The notes: a model not told the origin generated them from the sequence alone. DNA of 64,000 nucleotides from Flavipsychrobacter sp. (GCA_016787265.1 JAEUVF010000016.1:248001-312000), one strand, 5' to 3'; shown: positions 1 to 9,382, numbered from the stretch's first letter. Translations and numbers: made by a program.

Positions 1-29
1 GCGGCCTGTAAAGCCGCCAATTTTTTTTT
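1..29 (+). terminator. Rho-independent terminator of an upstream gene
   Basis: A GCGGC / GCCGC stem (1-5 with 13-17, 7-base loop) is followed after three bases by nine T. The left arm may continue outside the window. It would end a plus-strand transcript entering from the left. The T run directly abuts the ATG of folB, so folB either reads through this terminator or starts very close to it. Confidence 0.6.
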
Positions 30-386
30 ATGGTAACCGTTCATCTTCATCAATTAATTTTTCACGCCTTTCATGGTCTGTATGAGGGCGAAGAGAAAAT
101 CGGAAATGATTTTGAAGTAAATGTGGATGTGGAATACAATGTCAAAAAGGATAAATTCGACAGTCTCAAACACCTTGTGAATTACGAAGAAGTATACAAA
201 ATTATACAGGCAAGAATGGCTTTGCCAACCCCTTTGCTGGAAGAAGTGGCAGATTCTATCATCCATAAGATTCATCACCGGTTTGGAAATGTTACCCGGA
301 TTACAATCTGTATTTATAAACTAAATGCGCCCATTCAACGTTTCAATGGGAAAGTAGGAATCAGTATAGATCGTATTTTTGACTGA
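30..386 (+). CDS. folB: Dihydroneopterin aldolase (FolB)
   Basis: 118 residues, the usual length for FolB. The enzyme converts 7,8-dihydroneopterin to 6-hydroxymethyl-dihydropterin and glycolaldehyde in cytosolic folate synthesis. The sequence shows the family pattern: an N-terminal strand with FHAFHGLYEGEE, then the VNYEEVY segment that contains the catalytic glutamate region, LLEEVADSI, and a C-terminal strand. The ATG follows directly on a T9 tract. The next gene begins 1 base after the stop, so the two are probably co-transcribed. Confidence 0.9.
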   Translation: MVTVHLHQLIFHAFHGLYEGEEKIGNDFEVNVDVEYNVKKDKFDSLKHLVNYEEVYKIIQARMALPTPLLEEVADSIIHKIHHRFGNVTRITICIYKLNAPIQRFNGKVGISIDRIFD

Positions 387-387
387 C

Positions 388-1146
388 ATGAAGAAAATCC
401 TGTTGCTTGTTGTATGTATTGGGTGTTTCTATGTTTCCGGCAGGTCGCAGGATGTAAGCCAACTGTTGCAAAAAGGAGAGGAACTCGAAAATAGCCTCAA
501 AGACCAGGCTGCCTATCAGCAATACCTGAAAGTGCTTGAATTGCAGCCGAATCACCAGACGGCACTTTATAAAGCCAGCATACTGGCTGATCGGCTGGGC
601 AATCGTTTAACCGATAAAGAGCAACGAAACCGTTATTATAGAACTGCTTATCAATATGCTTCAAAAGCATTGAAGCTGTATCCTCAATCAGCAGATGCAC
701 ATTTTGCAATGTCAGTTTCACTGGGCAGGGTGGCGCTGATGAGTTCTGGAAAAGAACTGGTGGAGTCTGTGAAAAAGATTAAATATCATGCAGACCGTGC
801 AATTCAAATCAATCCGGCTGATTTCAGACCCTATCATGTGTTAGGCAGATGGTATTATGAGATCTCCAATCTGGGCAGTTTTAAAAGGGGGGCTGTGAAA
901 CTTTTTTATGGAGCTTTTCCGGAGGCCAGTTTTGAACTCTCTGCCAAAGCATATGAGAAAAGTCTGACCCTGAATCCTTCCTTTATTCTGAATTACCTGG
1001 AGCTGGCCCGCGCCTATGATCAACTAGATCAAAAAAACAAGGCTATTGATATGCTGAAGAAATTACAATACCTCCCCGCCAAAATGGAAGACGATCAGCG
1101 TATCAAGGAGGAGGCCAAAAAACTGCTGGAGAAATTAAGTGCCTGA
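388..1146 (+). CDS. Exported TPR-repeat protein
   Basis: 252 residues from the ATG at 388. A TTG at 379 would overlap folB and put residues ahead of the signal peptide, so it is rejected. Residues 1-20 (MKKILLLVVCIGCFYVSGRS) look like a signal peptide. The rest is helical with several TPR-like units, for example around ALKLYPQSADAHFAMSVSLG, AIQINPADFRPYHVLGRWYY and SLTLNPSFILNYLELARAYD. It resembles the RMD1/regulator-of-microtubule-dynamics style of TPR protein and is probably a periplasmic scaffold. No catalytic motif is visible. It sits 1 base after folB. Confidence 0.7.
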   Translation: MKKILLLVVCIGCFYVSGRSQDVSQLLQKGEELENSLKDQAAYQQYLKVLELQPNHQTALYKASILADRLGNRLTDKEQRNRYYRTAYQYASKALKLYPQSADAHFAMSVSLGRVALMSSGKELVESVKKIKYHADRAIQINPADFRPYHVLGRWYYEISNLGSFKRGAVKLFYGAFPEASFELSAKAYEKSLTLNPSFILNYLELARAYDQLDQKNKAIDMLKKLQYLPAKMEDDQRIKEEAKKLLEKLSA

Positions 1147-1178
1147 CCCCATAAAGGCGTATTATTGCAGCATAGGTT

Positions 1179-2024
1179 ATGTCGTATACAACCAACTTTA
1201 GTATTGAATTAGAGGAACTCGCAGCGCATGCTGACAAGCGATTATTGGTGCAGCAGACAGAAAGCGGACTGCGATTATTTGGATATACCAATGCGCTTCA
1301 ACCTCTTTTCCTGGAGGTGATTCAATTAGAGGAAGTGGCTGATGCAATTGATACTGCACTGGCCGACTGGATTGCGGATAAGAAAGACTGGTTGAGTCAA
1401 TGGCAGCGGGTGGATTTTATTTATCAGGCGCCCCAGGCAGTGCTGATTCCTGTTGCGTTGTACGGCAATGATAATGGAAAGGAATGGCTGGACTGCCAGT
1501 TTGGAGACCTGTTTAAAGGCACTACGCTAACAGATCTGCATGCAGATGCCGCTCATTATACTGTTTTTCGATTGTCCTCCGCCGTTTATTCAAAACTGGC
1601 AGGAGCACATCCAAACAGTACACATCGTCATCAGTTAACCTGCTGGATGCAGCAATTGAACCAGTTGCAACATCCCGAAACAGGAATTGTGTACCTGTTG
1701 ATTGATCAGCATCTTGTATATGTTGCCATTCATCATGGTGAATGGAAATTCTTTCAGCAGTTTGAATATCAGTCTCCGGATGATGTGAGTTATCTGATTC
1801 TGTCACTGCTACAGCAAGCCGAACTATCACCAGAAACGACGCCGGTTATCTGGTCGGGCTGGATGGATACTTCAAGTGCGCTCTACCTGGATTTATATAA
1901 GTACCTGGGTAAGCTGAGTCTGGCAGTATTACCAGACAGGCTTCAGTTAAACGAACGCCAATTACAGGGAATGCAGCCTCATTTTTTCACCTCCCTAATT
2001 CAAGCCGCGGTATGCGTATCATAA
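1179..2024 (+). CDS. DUF3822 family protein
   Basis: 281 residues. The sequence and its position directly before rsmD, with a 13-base overlap, match the Bacteroidota family DUF3822. As far as I recall, this family has an actin-like ATPase type of fold and unknown function. Visible features are an N-terminal strand pattern (SIELEELAAHADKRLLVQQ) and a second half beginning near IVYLLIDQHLVYVAIHHGEWKFF, which looks like a repeat of the first domain. There is no signal peptide or membrane segment. The overlap with rsmD suggests translational coupling and possibly a role linked to ribosome maturation, which is inference only. Confidence 0.7.
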   Translation: MSYTTNFSIELEELAAHADKRLLVQQTESGLRLFGYTNALQPLFLEVIQLEEVADAIDTALADWIADKKDWLSQWQRVDFIYQAPQAVLIPVALYGNDNGKEWLDCQFGDLFKGTTLTDLHADAAHYTVFRLSSAVYSKLAGAHPNSTHRHQLTCWMQQLNQLQHPETGIVYLLIDQHLVYVAIHHGEWKFFQQFEYQSPDDVSYLILSLLQQAELSPETTPVIWSGWMDTSSALYLDLYKYLGKLSLAVLPDRLQLNERQLQGMQPHFFTSLIQAAVCVS

Positions 2025-2554
2025 GTGGAAAATTCGGGGGACGAAAAATCAGTCCGCCAGCCAACATGCCCTATACCCGCCCTACAACGGATATCGCGAA
2101 AGAAGGATTATTTAATATCCTTCAGAACAATATTGAATTTGAAGGTGCCAAAACACTGGACCTTTTCGGTGGAACCGGTAGCATCAGTTATGAACTGGCA
2201 TCCAGGGGAGCTGCAGAACAGGTAATAGTGGAAAAGGACCCATCCATGCATGCGTTTATCTCCAAAACTGTAGAGCAATTAGGTTTAACGGAATCCATTC
2301 GGGTGGTACGAATGGATGTGTTCAAATACATGGATAGCTGTACGGATCAGTATGATTTTATATTTGCCGGTCCTCCTTATGCATTGACAACCATTGATGA
2401 TTTGCCTAAAAAAGTGGTAGAGAAACAATTACTGAAACCAGGAGGTATGTTTGTGCTGGAGCATACACCGCGAAATAATTATCAGGGTTATGAATGGTTT
2501 GTGCAGGAGCGCAATTATGGCACAACGGTATTTTCTTTTTTCATCAATCGCTAG
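2012..2554 (+). CDS. rsmD: 16S rRNA (guanine966-N2)-methyltransferase (RsmD)
   Basis: 180 residues. RsmD methylates G966 of 16S rRNA during 30S assembly, using S-adenosylmethionine. The N-terminal MRIISGKFGGRKI and PTTDIAKEGLFNIL are family hallmarks, and LDLFGGTGSISYELASRGA is the SAM-binding motif I. Motif IV reads AGPPYAL instead of the usual (D/N)PPY, so the acidic/amide residue is glycine. The rest of the fold looks intact. The gene overlaps DUF3822 by 13 bases and its stop lies 2 bases before the next start. Confidence 0.88.
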   Translation: MRIISGKFGGRKISPPANMPYTRPTTDIAKEGLFNILQNNIEFEGAKTLDLFGGTGSISYELASRGAAEQVIVEKDPSMHAFISKTVEQLGLTESIRVVRMDVFKYMDSCTDQYDFIFAGPPYALTTIDDLPKKVVEKQLLKPGGMFVLEHTPRNNYQGYEWFVQERNYGTTVFSFFINR

Positions 2555-2556
2555 TT

Positions 2557-3129
2557 ATGACGAAAGCTGCCTTAAGAGCCGAATTCCTGAAGCGTCGGGA
2601 GGTGTTGGCGGAGCAGGAAAGGAGTCGCCTGGATGATCTGATCCTGATCCGGTTTCAGCAATGGCACTGGCCGGATCAGCTGCAAACGGTTTTGTCTTAC
2701 TGGCCGCTACGGGAAAAAGCAGAACCCAATACTTTTTTATTGACCGATTTCATGGAATTCAGAATTCCGGAACTGCGGTTATGCTATCCTGTTATTAACG
2801 CTAAAGCTTCTACTATGGAAGCCAGGCTGGTGGACATGGATACGGATTACATGAAAAATCAATATGGAATTGCCGAACCCAAAAGTGAAGAAGTAGTAGC
2901 TCCCATTGAGCTGGATCTGGTATTAGTGCCATTGTTGGCGGTGGATAAACAGGGTTACCGGCTGGGTTATGGAAAAGGCTTTTACGATCGTTACCTGGCC
3001 CAGGTGAGTGCAGATTGTTATACCCTGGGAATTAGTTATTTTGAACCAGTGGAGGAAATTCCTGAACGGGATGATTACGACCTGCCACTAAATGGTTGTT
3101 TAACCCCGGATGCATTTTATGAATTTTAA
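2557..3129 (+). CDS. 5-formyltetrahydrofolate cyclo-ligase
   Basis: 190 residues from the ATG at 2557, two bases after rsmD. A longer reading from 2494 lies inside rsmD and is rejected. The enzyme uses ATP to convert 5-formyl-THF to 5,10-methenyl-THF. The C-terminal LGYGKGFYDRYLA is the family's phosphate-binding and catalytic signature. The N-terminal KAALRAEFLKRREVL and the central VPLLAVDKQG also fit. The end overlaps the start of lpxK. It is the second folate enzyme in this plus-strand block. Confidence 0.88.
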   Translation: MTKAALRAEFLKRREVLAEQERSRLDDLILIRFQQWHWPDQLQTVLSYWPLREKAEPNTFLLTDFMEFRIPELRLCYPVINAKASTMEARLVDMDTDYMKNQYGIAEPKSEEVVAPIELDLVLVPLLAVDKQGYRLGYGKGFYDRYLAQVSADCYTLGISYFEPVEEIPERDDYDLPLNGCLTPDAFYEF

Positions 3130-4195
3130 TTTTCCCTTGTTGAAACCTTTGCGGATGCTGTTGTTTCCGTTTTCACTGGTTTACTGGCTGGTCATCTTTG
3201 TACGTAATAAACTCTATGATGCGAATATTTTGAAAGCTGCGCGGTTCAATATTCCAATTGTCTGCGTGGGCAATATTGCGGCAGGAGGAACCGGTAAATC
3301 ACCCATGGTGGAATGGATCCTGCGTCAGTTTGAAAAAGATCTGAAATTGGCAACATTGAGTAGGGGGTATAAACGCAAAACCCGGGGATATGCGCTGGCC
3401 AATGAAACCACCACGGCTCTTGAAATCGGGGATGAACCTATGCAGTTCCACCTGAAATTTCCGGATGTTTCGGTAGCGGTTGGAGAAGAAAGGGTAGTGG
3501 CAGTACCCCTGTTATTGCATGATCGTCCGGATACCCAACTAATTGTGCTGGATGATGCGTTTCAGCATCGGGCAATTGAAGCGGGACTGAATATCGTACT
3601 AACTGATTATAGCAATTTATACACCCGCGACTGGTACCTGCCAACAGGGGATTTGAGAGATGAAAAACGAAGTGCAGCAAGGGCGGATCTTATTGTGGTA
3701 ACCAAATGTCCGCTTACTCTGAGTAGGGAAGATGCCGAGCAGATCCGGCAGGAATTAAACCCCGGATCCCATCAGCAGGTATTCTTTGCAGGCATTCGAT
3801 ATGGCCAGCCGTATCAACTGGTGGAAAGACAGGAAACGGTATTGCATGCTGAAATGGAAGTGTTGCTGGTAACCGGTATCGCGAATCCGAAACCACTCAA
3901 ACGTCATCTGGCCAACCAGGTGAGCAGTTATGAACAACTGGCCTATAGCGATCACCATATTTTTACCATTGACGATATAAAAGAGATCCAGCGAAAATTC
4001 AACCAGCTGGGCGGGGATAACAAGATCATCCTGACCACGGAAAAAGATGCGGTTCGATTAATTAAATTTCAGCAGGAGTTGAGGGACTGGCCGATTTATG
4101 TGTTGCCTATTGAAATGACATTTTTATTTGATGCCGGAGATAGGGTTCGCACGATAATCGGTACATTTAGTAAACAGTTTACTCCTTCTGCTTAA
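3110..4195 (+). CDS. lpxK: Tetraacyldisaccharide 4'-kinase (LpxK)
   Basis: 361 residues. LpxK phosphorylates the 4' position of the lipid A disaccharide on the inner face of the inner membrane. The N-terminus has a hydrophobic membrane-associating segment (LLFPFSLVYWLVIFV). The Walker A loop GNIAAGGTGKSP lies at residues 54-65, and LDDAFQHR is the second family motif. ATG codons at 3110 and 3119 are both possible; both lie inside the end of the preceding gene. Its presence implies an outer membrane with lipid A. No other lpx genes are in the window. Confidence 0.9.
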   Translation: MHFMNFNFPLLKPLRMLLFPFSLVYWLVIFVRNKLYDANILKAARFNIPIVCVGNIAAGGTGKSPMVEWILRQFEKDLKLATLSRGYKRKTRGYALANETTTALEIGDEPMQFHLKFPDVSVAVGEERVVAVPLLLHDRPDTQLIVLDDAFQHRAIEAGLNIVLTDYSNLYTRDWYLPTGDLRDEKRSAARADLIVVTKCPLTLSREDAEQIRQELNPGSHQQVFFAGIRYGQPYQLVERQETVLHAEMEVLLVTGIANPKPLKRHLANQVSSYEQLAYSDHHIFTIDDIKEIQRKFNQLGGDNKIILTTEKDAVRLIKFQQELRDWPIYVLPIEMTFLFDAGDRVRTIIGTFSKQFTPSA

Positions 4196-4204
4196 CTATG
4201 AAAA

Positions 4205-6247
4205 ATGAGTAAAAAGAAAACTTCTTCAAAGAAAAATAAGGCAAAAGGATCTGGTCCTGAATTGCCAATTGGCAGACTGGATATCACCCGGAGCGGAATG
4301 GGGTTTGTGATTATTGAAGGCCTTGAACAGGATATACTGGTAAAGCCCAATGATTTTAATACCGCCTTACATGGAGATAAAGTAAAAGTGCAGGTAATGC
4401 GTTCATCCGGCAGGGGCGGCGGCCGTTTGCAGGGTATCATTACAGAAGTGGTTGACCGAAAACAGCAAAGCTTTCTGGGTAAAATAGAATTAAGTAAAAG
4501 TTTTGCGTTTTTTATTCCTGAAACGGACAAACCTATGCCGGATATTTATATCCCACTGGAGAAACTACAAGGAGCAGAGAATGGTGCAAGAGCAGTTGTC
4601 AAAATTGTGGAATGGTCAAACAATAAGAAGCCGGTAGGGGAAGTGATGGAAGTGCTGAAAGAAGAGGCAGCGAATGATACGGCCATGAAAGAGATCCTGC
4701 TGGAAAATGGATTTCCACTTTCCTTTCCGGAAGATGTGCTGGAAGAAACAGCCAGGATACCGGAGACGCTGGATACGAAGGAAATTGCACAACGCAGGGA
4801 TATGCGGGAGGTGTTGACCTTTACGATAGATCCAATGGATGCAAAGGATTTTGATGATGCATTGTCGATACAATCCGTGAAAGGGGGGTATGAGATCGGG
4901 GTGCATATTGCGGATGTGAGTTATTATGTGGAACCGGATACAGAACTGGATAATGAAGCGTATCTGCGGGCAACCTCTGTATATCTTCCTGATCGGGTGA
5001 ATCCCATGTTACCGGAAAAGATATCCAATGAACTTTGTTCACTTCGGCCACATGAAGATAAATTTACCTTTTCAGCTGTTTTCCTGATCAATGCGAGAGG
5101 AGATGTGAAAGAGAGCTGGTTGGGCAGAACGGTGACACATTCGGATCATCGGTTTACGTATGAAGAGGTTCAGGAAATTATCGAGAATGAAGATGGGTTA
5201 TATAAAGAGGAAATTCTGCTGCTGAATAAATTCGCGCAGCGCATGCGCAAACAGCGTTTTAAAAAAGGCGCGATCAATTTCTCCTCCCAGGAAGTACGTT
5301 TCAAACTGGATGAGAACCGCAAGCCGATCGGCATCATGATCAAAGAGAGCAAGGAAGCGCATCAGTTGATTGAAGAGTTCATGTTGCTGGCAAATAGGAC
5401 CGTGGCAGAATTCATCAGCAAGATAGAAGTCAATAAAAAGCCTCTGCCTTTTCCTTACCGGGTGCATGATCAGCCGGATGAAGAAAAGCTCACGCCATTT
5501 GCTGCGTTCGCACGCAAATTCGGACATACGTTTCAGACCAAATCACCGGAGCAGATTGCGGCTTCCTTTAACCAGTTATTACAGGATGTACAGGGCAAAC
5601 CGGAGCAACATGTACTGGAGCAATTAGGCATTCGTACCATGGCAAAAGCGGTGTATACGACCAAGAATATAGGCCACTATGGATTGGGATTTGAACATTA
5701 TGCACACTTCACTTCTCCTATTCGCCGCTACCCGGATGTGTTGGTGCATCGCGTATTGCAGCAGGTGCTGGATGAACAATACCTTCCAGACAAGAAGATG
5801 GAAGAGAAATGTAAACACTGCAGTGAACGCGAGCGGGCGGCGATGGATTCAGAAAGAGCTTCCAATAAATACAAGCAGGTGGAATACCTGATGAATTTCC
5901 TGGGAGAGGAGTTTGATGGCGTGATCAGCGGGGTATCATCCTTTGGATTCTGGGTGGAAACGGTGGAGCATAAATGTGAGGGGTTGGTAACCATCACAAG
6001 TTTATCTGAGTATGATGATTTCAGGCATGTGGAATCGGATTATATGCTGGCGGGCAGGAGATCTGGCCGCACATTCCGGATGGGAGATAAGGTGCGGATC
6101 AGGGTAGTGGCGGCCAACCTGGAGAAACGGCAGCTGGATTATGAGTGGGTAATCGCATCTGCTTTGAAAGAAGAAACAGGAGATGCAAGAGCAAGAAAAG
6201 CAGCTGGTAAAAAAGCCGGCAATAAAAAATCAGGAAAGAAAAAATAA
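4205..6247 (+). CDS. rnr: Ribonuclease R
   Basis: 680 residues. This is a processive 3'-5' exoribonuclease for structured RNA, rRNA quality control and trans-translation. The start is a lysine-rich tail (KKKTSSKKNKAK). Cold-shock type OB domains follow up to about residue 170. The RNB catalytic domain has DPMDAKDFDDA at 209-219, with the Mg-binding aspartates D209, D215, D217 and D218. An S1 domain begins near EFDGVISGVSSFGFWVE, and the C-terminal tail is basic. The gene lies 9 bases after lpxK, and rluF overlaps its 3' end. Confidence 0.92.
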   Translation: MSKKKTSSKKNKAKGSGPELPIGRLDITRSGMGFVIIEGLEQDILVKPNDFNTALHGDKVKVQVMRSSGRGGGRLQGIITEVVDRKQQSFLGKIELSKSFAFFIPETDKPMPDIYIPLEKLQGAENGARAVVKIVEWSNNKKPVGEVMEVLKEEAANDTAMKEILLENGFPLSFPEDVLEETARIPETLDTKEIAQRRDMREVLTFTIDPMDAKDFDDALSIQSVKGGYEIGVHIADVSYYVEPDTELDNEAYLRATSVYLPDRVNPMLPEKISNELCSLRPHEDKFTFSAVFLINARGDVKESWLGRTVTHSDHRFTYEEVQEIIENEDGLYKEEILLLNKFAQRMRKQRFKKGAINFSSQEVRFKLDENRKPIGIMIKESKEAHQLIEEFMLLANRTVAEFISKIEVNKKPLPFPYRVHDQPDEEKLTPFAAFARKFGHTFQTKSPEQIAASFNQLLQDVQGKPEQHVLEQLGIRTMAKAVYTTKNIGHYGLGFEHYAHFTSPIRRYPDVLVHRVLQQVLDEQYLPDKKMEEKCKHCSERERAAMDSERASNKYKQVEYLMNFLGEEFDGVISGVSSFGFWVETVEHKCEGLVTITSLSEYDDFRHVESDYMLAGRRSGRTFRMGDKVRIRVVAANLEKRQLDYEWVIASALKEETGDARARKAAGKKAGNKKSGKKK

Positions 6248-7226
6248 CGCATTGGAAGAATCCATCAGTATAAATAAGTTTATCAGTGATACCGGTTATT
6301 GCTCCAGGAGAGAAGCCGATGACCTGATTATAACAGGAAGAGTGTTGTTGAATGGTCGTAAGGCCAAACCAGGAAACCGGGTAAAGCCAGGCGATGAAGT
6401 GGAGGTGGATGGAAGTCTGATAACACGAAAGCAGAAAGAGAAGCCGGTATATATCCTGCTCAATAAACCGGTTGGCATTACAACTACCACAGAAGAACAT
6501 GTAGCGGGAAATATTATTTCCTTTCTGAATTACCCCAAACGAGTATTCCCAATAGGCAGGCTGGATAAGGATTCAGAGGGACTGATCCTGCTCACAAATG
6601 ATGGCGATATTGTAAACAAGGTATTGCGGGCGGGCAATGCACATGAGAAAGAATACCAGGTACGGGTGAATAAGCCTATTGGTCCCGGTTTTGTGGACCA
6701 GATGGAAAAAGGCATACCCATTCTGGATACGGTTACACTGCCCTGTAAGGTTCGGGTAACAGGCAAACAGCAATTTACCATCATACTAACGCAGGGGCTT
6801 AACCGACAAATCCGTCGTATGTGTGAATACCTGGGATATGAAGTGACTGCGTTGAGAAGGGTACGTTTCATGCACCTGACTATTGGCAACCTGGCTACTG
6901 GGAAATGGCGGATGCTGAGTCCGGTTGAACTGGAGAAATTGAATGCGGCCATTGAAGATTCTTCCGGACTACCGGTGAAGATTAAACGAATCAAACCTGA
7001 GAGGGCACCAAAAATTAACAAGGCGCCTAAAGAGGCACCATTAGAAAAGGAAACTATTAAGGCAAAACCAACAGGTGAAACCAAGGCACCGATAAGGTCG
7101 AAGGCATCGGGAGCTACTGCGAAAACGAAACATACAACAGGCACCAAGCCAGTTGGCAAAACAGAAAAAGAGCCCGCAAAAAAGGGCTCTTATAAAGCGT
7201 TTCGGCAGAAAGGTCGCCAGCGATAA
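6183..7226 (+). CDS. rluF: 23S rRNA pseudouridine(2604) synthase (RluF-like)
   Basis: 347 residues. An S4 RNA-binding domain (ISINKFISDTGYCSRREAD) comes first, then an RsuA/RluB-type synthase domain with the catalytic motif GRLDKDSEGLILLTN. QGLNRQIRRMCEYLGYEV is characteristic of RluF, which modifies U2604 of 23S rRNA. The last 90 or so residues are a Lys/Pro/Ala/Thr-rich tail, as in other RluF proteins. The ATG at 6183 lies 65 bases inside rnr. A TTG at 6252, just after the rnr stop, is an alternative start. A minus-strand terminator is embedded in its 3' end (7168-7191). Confidence 0.85.
   Translation: MQEQEKQLVKKPAIKNQERKNNALEESISINKFISDTGYCSRREADDLIITGRVLLNGRKAKPGNRVKPGDEVEVDGSLITRKQKEKPVYILLNKPVGITTTTEEHVAGNIISFLNYPKRVFPIGRLDKDSEGLILLTNDGDIVNKVLRAGNAHEKEYQVRVNKPIGPGFVDQMEKGIPILDTVTLPCKVRVTGKQQFTIILTQGLNRQIRRMCEYLGYEVTALRRVRFMHLTIGNLATGKWRMLSPVELEKLNAAIEDSSGLPVKIKRIKPERAPKINKAPKEAPLEKETIKAKPTGETKAPIRSKASGATAKTKHTTGTKPVGKTEKEPAKKGSYKAFRQKGRQR
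7168..7191 (-). terminator. Terminator of the LemA-DUF2207 operon, inside rluF
   Basis: A perfect 8-bp stem AAGAGCCC / GGGCTCTT (7168-7175 with 7184-7191) closes an 8-base loop. On the minus strand it is followed by a T-rich run (TTT C TG TTTT). It lies 48 bases past the DUF2207 stop and within the coding 3' end of rluF, where it encodes part of the low-complexity tail. Confidence 0.6.
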
Positions 7227-7238
7227 TGGTTGGAAGGA

Positions 7239-9371
7239 TTACCATCCACCACCACCGCCGCCACCACCACCACCACCACTTGATCCTCCGCCTCTGCTGC
7301 CACCACTGCTGCTGCTTGGAGGTGTGGATGAGGAAGAAATGGTACTGGATAAACCGGAAGACATACCCCGGGTCAGATCAGCAAATTGCAGGTTTTGGGA
7401 AAAACCTCTTCCTGCATGAAAATAACCTGGCTGATATCCCTGCTCCAGTGCTTTTTTCAGAATGGAATCAAATTGTTCCGCCCATTCGTTTTCAACTTTT
7501 AATGCAATCGCAAAGGGCAGGTAACGTTCAAAAAGATCCAGTGTTTTTTCAAGAGGAGCGAGGGTATTGAACATTCGTTGCTCGGTATGCTCCAGGTACA
7601 TTTTGAACCCTTCAATATGATCGGCGATTTTTCTGCCCTCTTTGGTATAAGCCGGTAAAATTCTGTAAAAGAAAATCAGGGTAATCAGCAGTACTACGAG
7701 GCAGGTGGCTGCAAAAATTCCAATCGGAACGGTAAAGTTCTGAACCAGGAAAAATATGCTGGCGCCAAAACAAATGAAAAGCACAAATGCACCCCAGAAG
7801 AGAGCGCCGCGGTTTAAGGAAAAATAGCCCTCTTTTTTATTGTGGCCCTTCTGTAGCTGGAACTTATTCTTCAATTGGGTTTCCAGGGAGGTATAAAGAG
7901 ATTTCAGTGTGCTATTATAGGTGCCTGCTTTTAAATGCATGCCATAGAGGGCGGAAATATCCAGCCCGAATCGTTGCATCAACACGCTGGCACTGGGACT
8001 GGCAACATGCCTGACATTATTGAACTGGTATTCGGTACCCGCAAACCAGGAACCGCCCTTGTTTACTTCAATTTCCAGTTGTTTTTGAACTGCGGCATCA
8101 ACCAGGCTGGCTACAAAAAGATGAGAGCCATATTGCTGCTGGTGGATATATCCTACATCAGCAGGACGTAAACCGGCAGGTGGTTCAAACTGCGGAAAGA
8201 TGGTGCCTTTCTCAGGGTCTTTTCCTTTTTTTCGCCAGGTATTCCAGTAAAACAGTGGAACTAATAAAAGCACAGCAAGCAGCAGAGGCACCAGCCAATT
8301 GGCGCGCATGAAATTCAGTATATCATCAGCTTTACCGGGAGGAATAAGAACACCTTTCTGAATATCAGCGGCGATGGTGAGTCCCTCATAGGGTTGCAAC
8401 CCGGTGTTGGTTTGAAAACGGATTTGATTCCCGGCTTCTTTGGTATAACTGCAATGTTGTTCTGTGGATCCCATCAGGCCGGTATAACATTGCTGGGCGC
8501 CAATTTCAGCCTGGGCAGGGAATTCCAGGGTAGCTGCAACCGTATCAAACCGAAAGCCCCAGCCATTACCATTCACATTCCAGTAGAGTTCATCACGATC
8601 TTCATGAAAAATCAGTTGCCGGTTGGTTTCATAGGTTATAACATAAGTATAGATTCCTTTTGGTAGTACATAATCCGCATTTCCGATCTGAACGCGGGTG
8701 CCATTATCCAGAGATTGAGTAGTGTAGTTTTCTTCCTTACCATCAAGTACAACCGATTTCAGTCGAAATCCGGTATGCACCCAATAGCCTTTCTGGTGCA
8801 GGTATTTGGTGGGAAAATCGCGCAGTATGCCTCTTTTGATATCATCGTTTTCACTAAGCATGCCACCATCGCCATTGTATATCCGAATGGTTTCTTTCAC
8901 TTCAATCTGGCCAGTGGACAGAACTTTTAGATAGGAATGAAAATTCAGTACTCTGTCAGATTCATCTGCTTCCAGCAGCGGATGAACAGATGCGGGATTG
9001 GAACTGATTCGTTCCAGTGCTTCCTTTAGTTTGGCTAGATAGGCGGCTTGCCTGGATTGAAATGCAGGTGATCCGGTGGCGGGGATGCCTGGCCGGAATT
9101 TCATGTCCAGTTCCCGGAATGAAAAAAGTGTGAGCGATTTTACTAATTCGGCTATGCGATCCCGATAGGCATTGTATCTGTCGTTGAACAGAGCTGCCCC
9201 TACCGCTTTTTCTGAAGCAGCTGTTCGCAGCGTTGAATTGGTTATGGAGTCCACCATAGCAGGCGGAACATAATTGACTGAATAGTCTGTAATGGAAAAG
9301 CCATCCTGCGCTCTAACAGCATTCATCAATAAGCAGCAGGCAAATAAAAATAACAGTTTGGGTATTCGCAT
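7239..9371 (-). CDS. DUF2207 membrane protein with poly-glycine tail
   Basis: 710 residues. A signal peptide (MRIPKLLFLFACCLLMNAVRAQ) leads into an exported DUF2207 domain at about 110-345. A transmembrane helix follows (LVPLLLAVLLLVPLFYW), then a cytoplasmic domain and two more helices near ALFWGAFVLFICFGASIFFLV and VPIGIFAATCLVVLLITLIFF. The last 40 residues are Ser/Pro then Gly runs ending in GGGW, a form typical of this family. Function is unknown. It lies 11 bases downstream of a LemA gene, the usual partner, so the two probably form a membrane complex. The downstream terminator is at 7168-7191. Confidence 0.82.
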   Translation of the reverse strand: MRIPKLLFLFACCLLMNAVRAQDGFSITDYSVNYVPPAMVDSITNSTLRTAASEKAVGAALFNDRYNAYRDRIAELVKSLTLFSFRELDMKFRPGIPATGSPAFQSRQAAYLAKLKEALERISSNPASVHPLLEADESDRVLNFHSYLKVLSTGQIEVKETIRIYNGDGGMLSENDDIKRGILRDFPTKYLHQKGYWVHTGFRLKSVVLDGKEENYTTQSLDNGTRVQIGNADYVLPKGIYTYVITYETNRQLIFHEDRDELYWNVNGNGWGFRFDTVAATLEFPAQAEIGAQQCYTGLMGSTEQHCSYTKEAGNQIRFQTNTGLQPYEGLTIAADIQKGVLIPPGKADDILNFMRANWLVPLLLAVLLLVPLFYWNTWRKKGKDPEKGTIFPQFEPPAGLRPADVGYIHQQQYGSHLFVASLVDAAVQKQLEIEVNKGGSWFAGTEYQFNNVRHVASPSASVLMQRFGLDISALYGMHLKAGTYNSTLKSLYTSLETQLKNKFQLQKGHNKKEGYFSLNRGALFWGAFVLFICFGASIFFLVQNFTVPIGIFAATCLVVLLITLIFFYRILPAYTKEGRKIADHIEGFKMYLEHTEQRMFNTLAPLEKTLDLFERYLPFAIALKVENEWAEQFDSILKKALEQGYQPGYFHAGRGFSQNLQFADLTRGMSSGLSSTISSSSTPPSSSSGGSRGGGSSGGGGGGGGGGGW

Positions 9372-9382
9372 AAGCGGATCAG

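Noticed and set aside
7153..7570. Proline- and histidine-rich plus-strand ORFs
   Set aside because: They are the antisense of the poly-glycine tail of the DUF2207 gene and of its 3' end.
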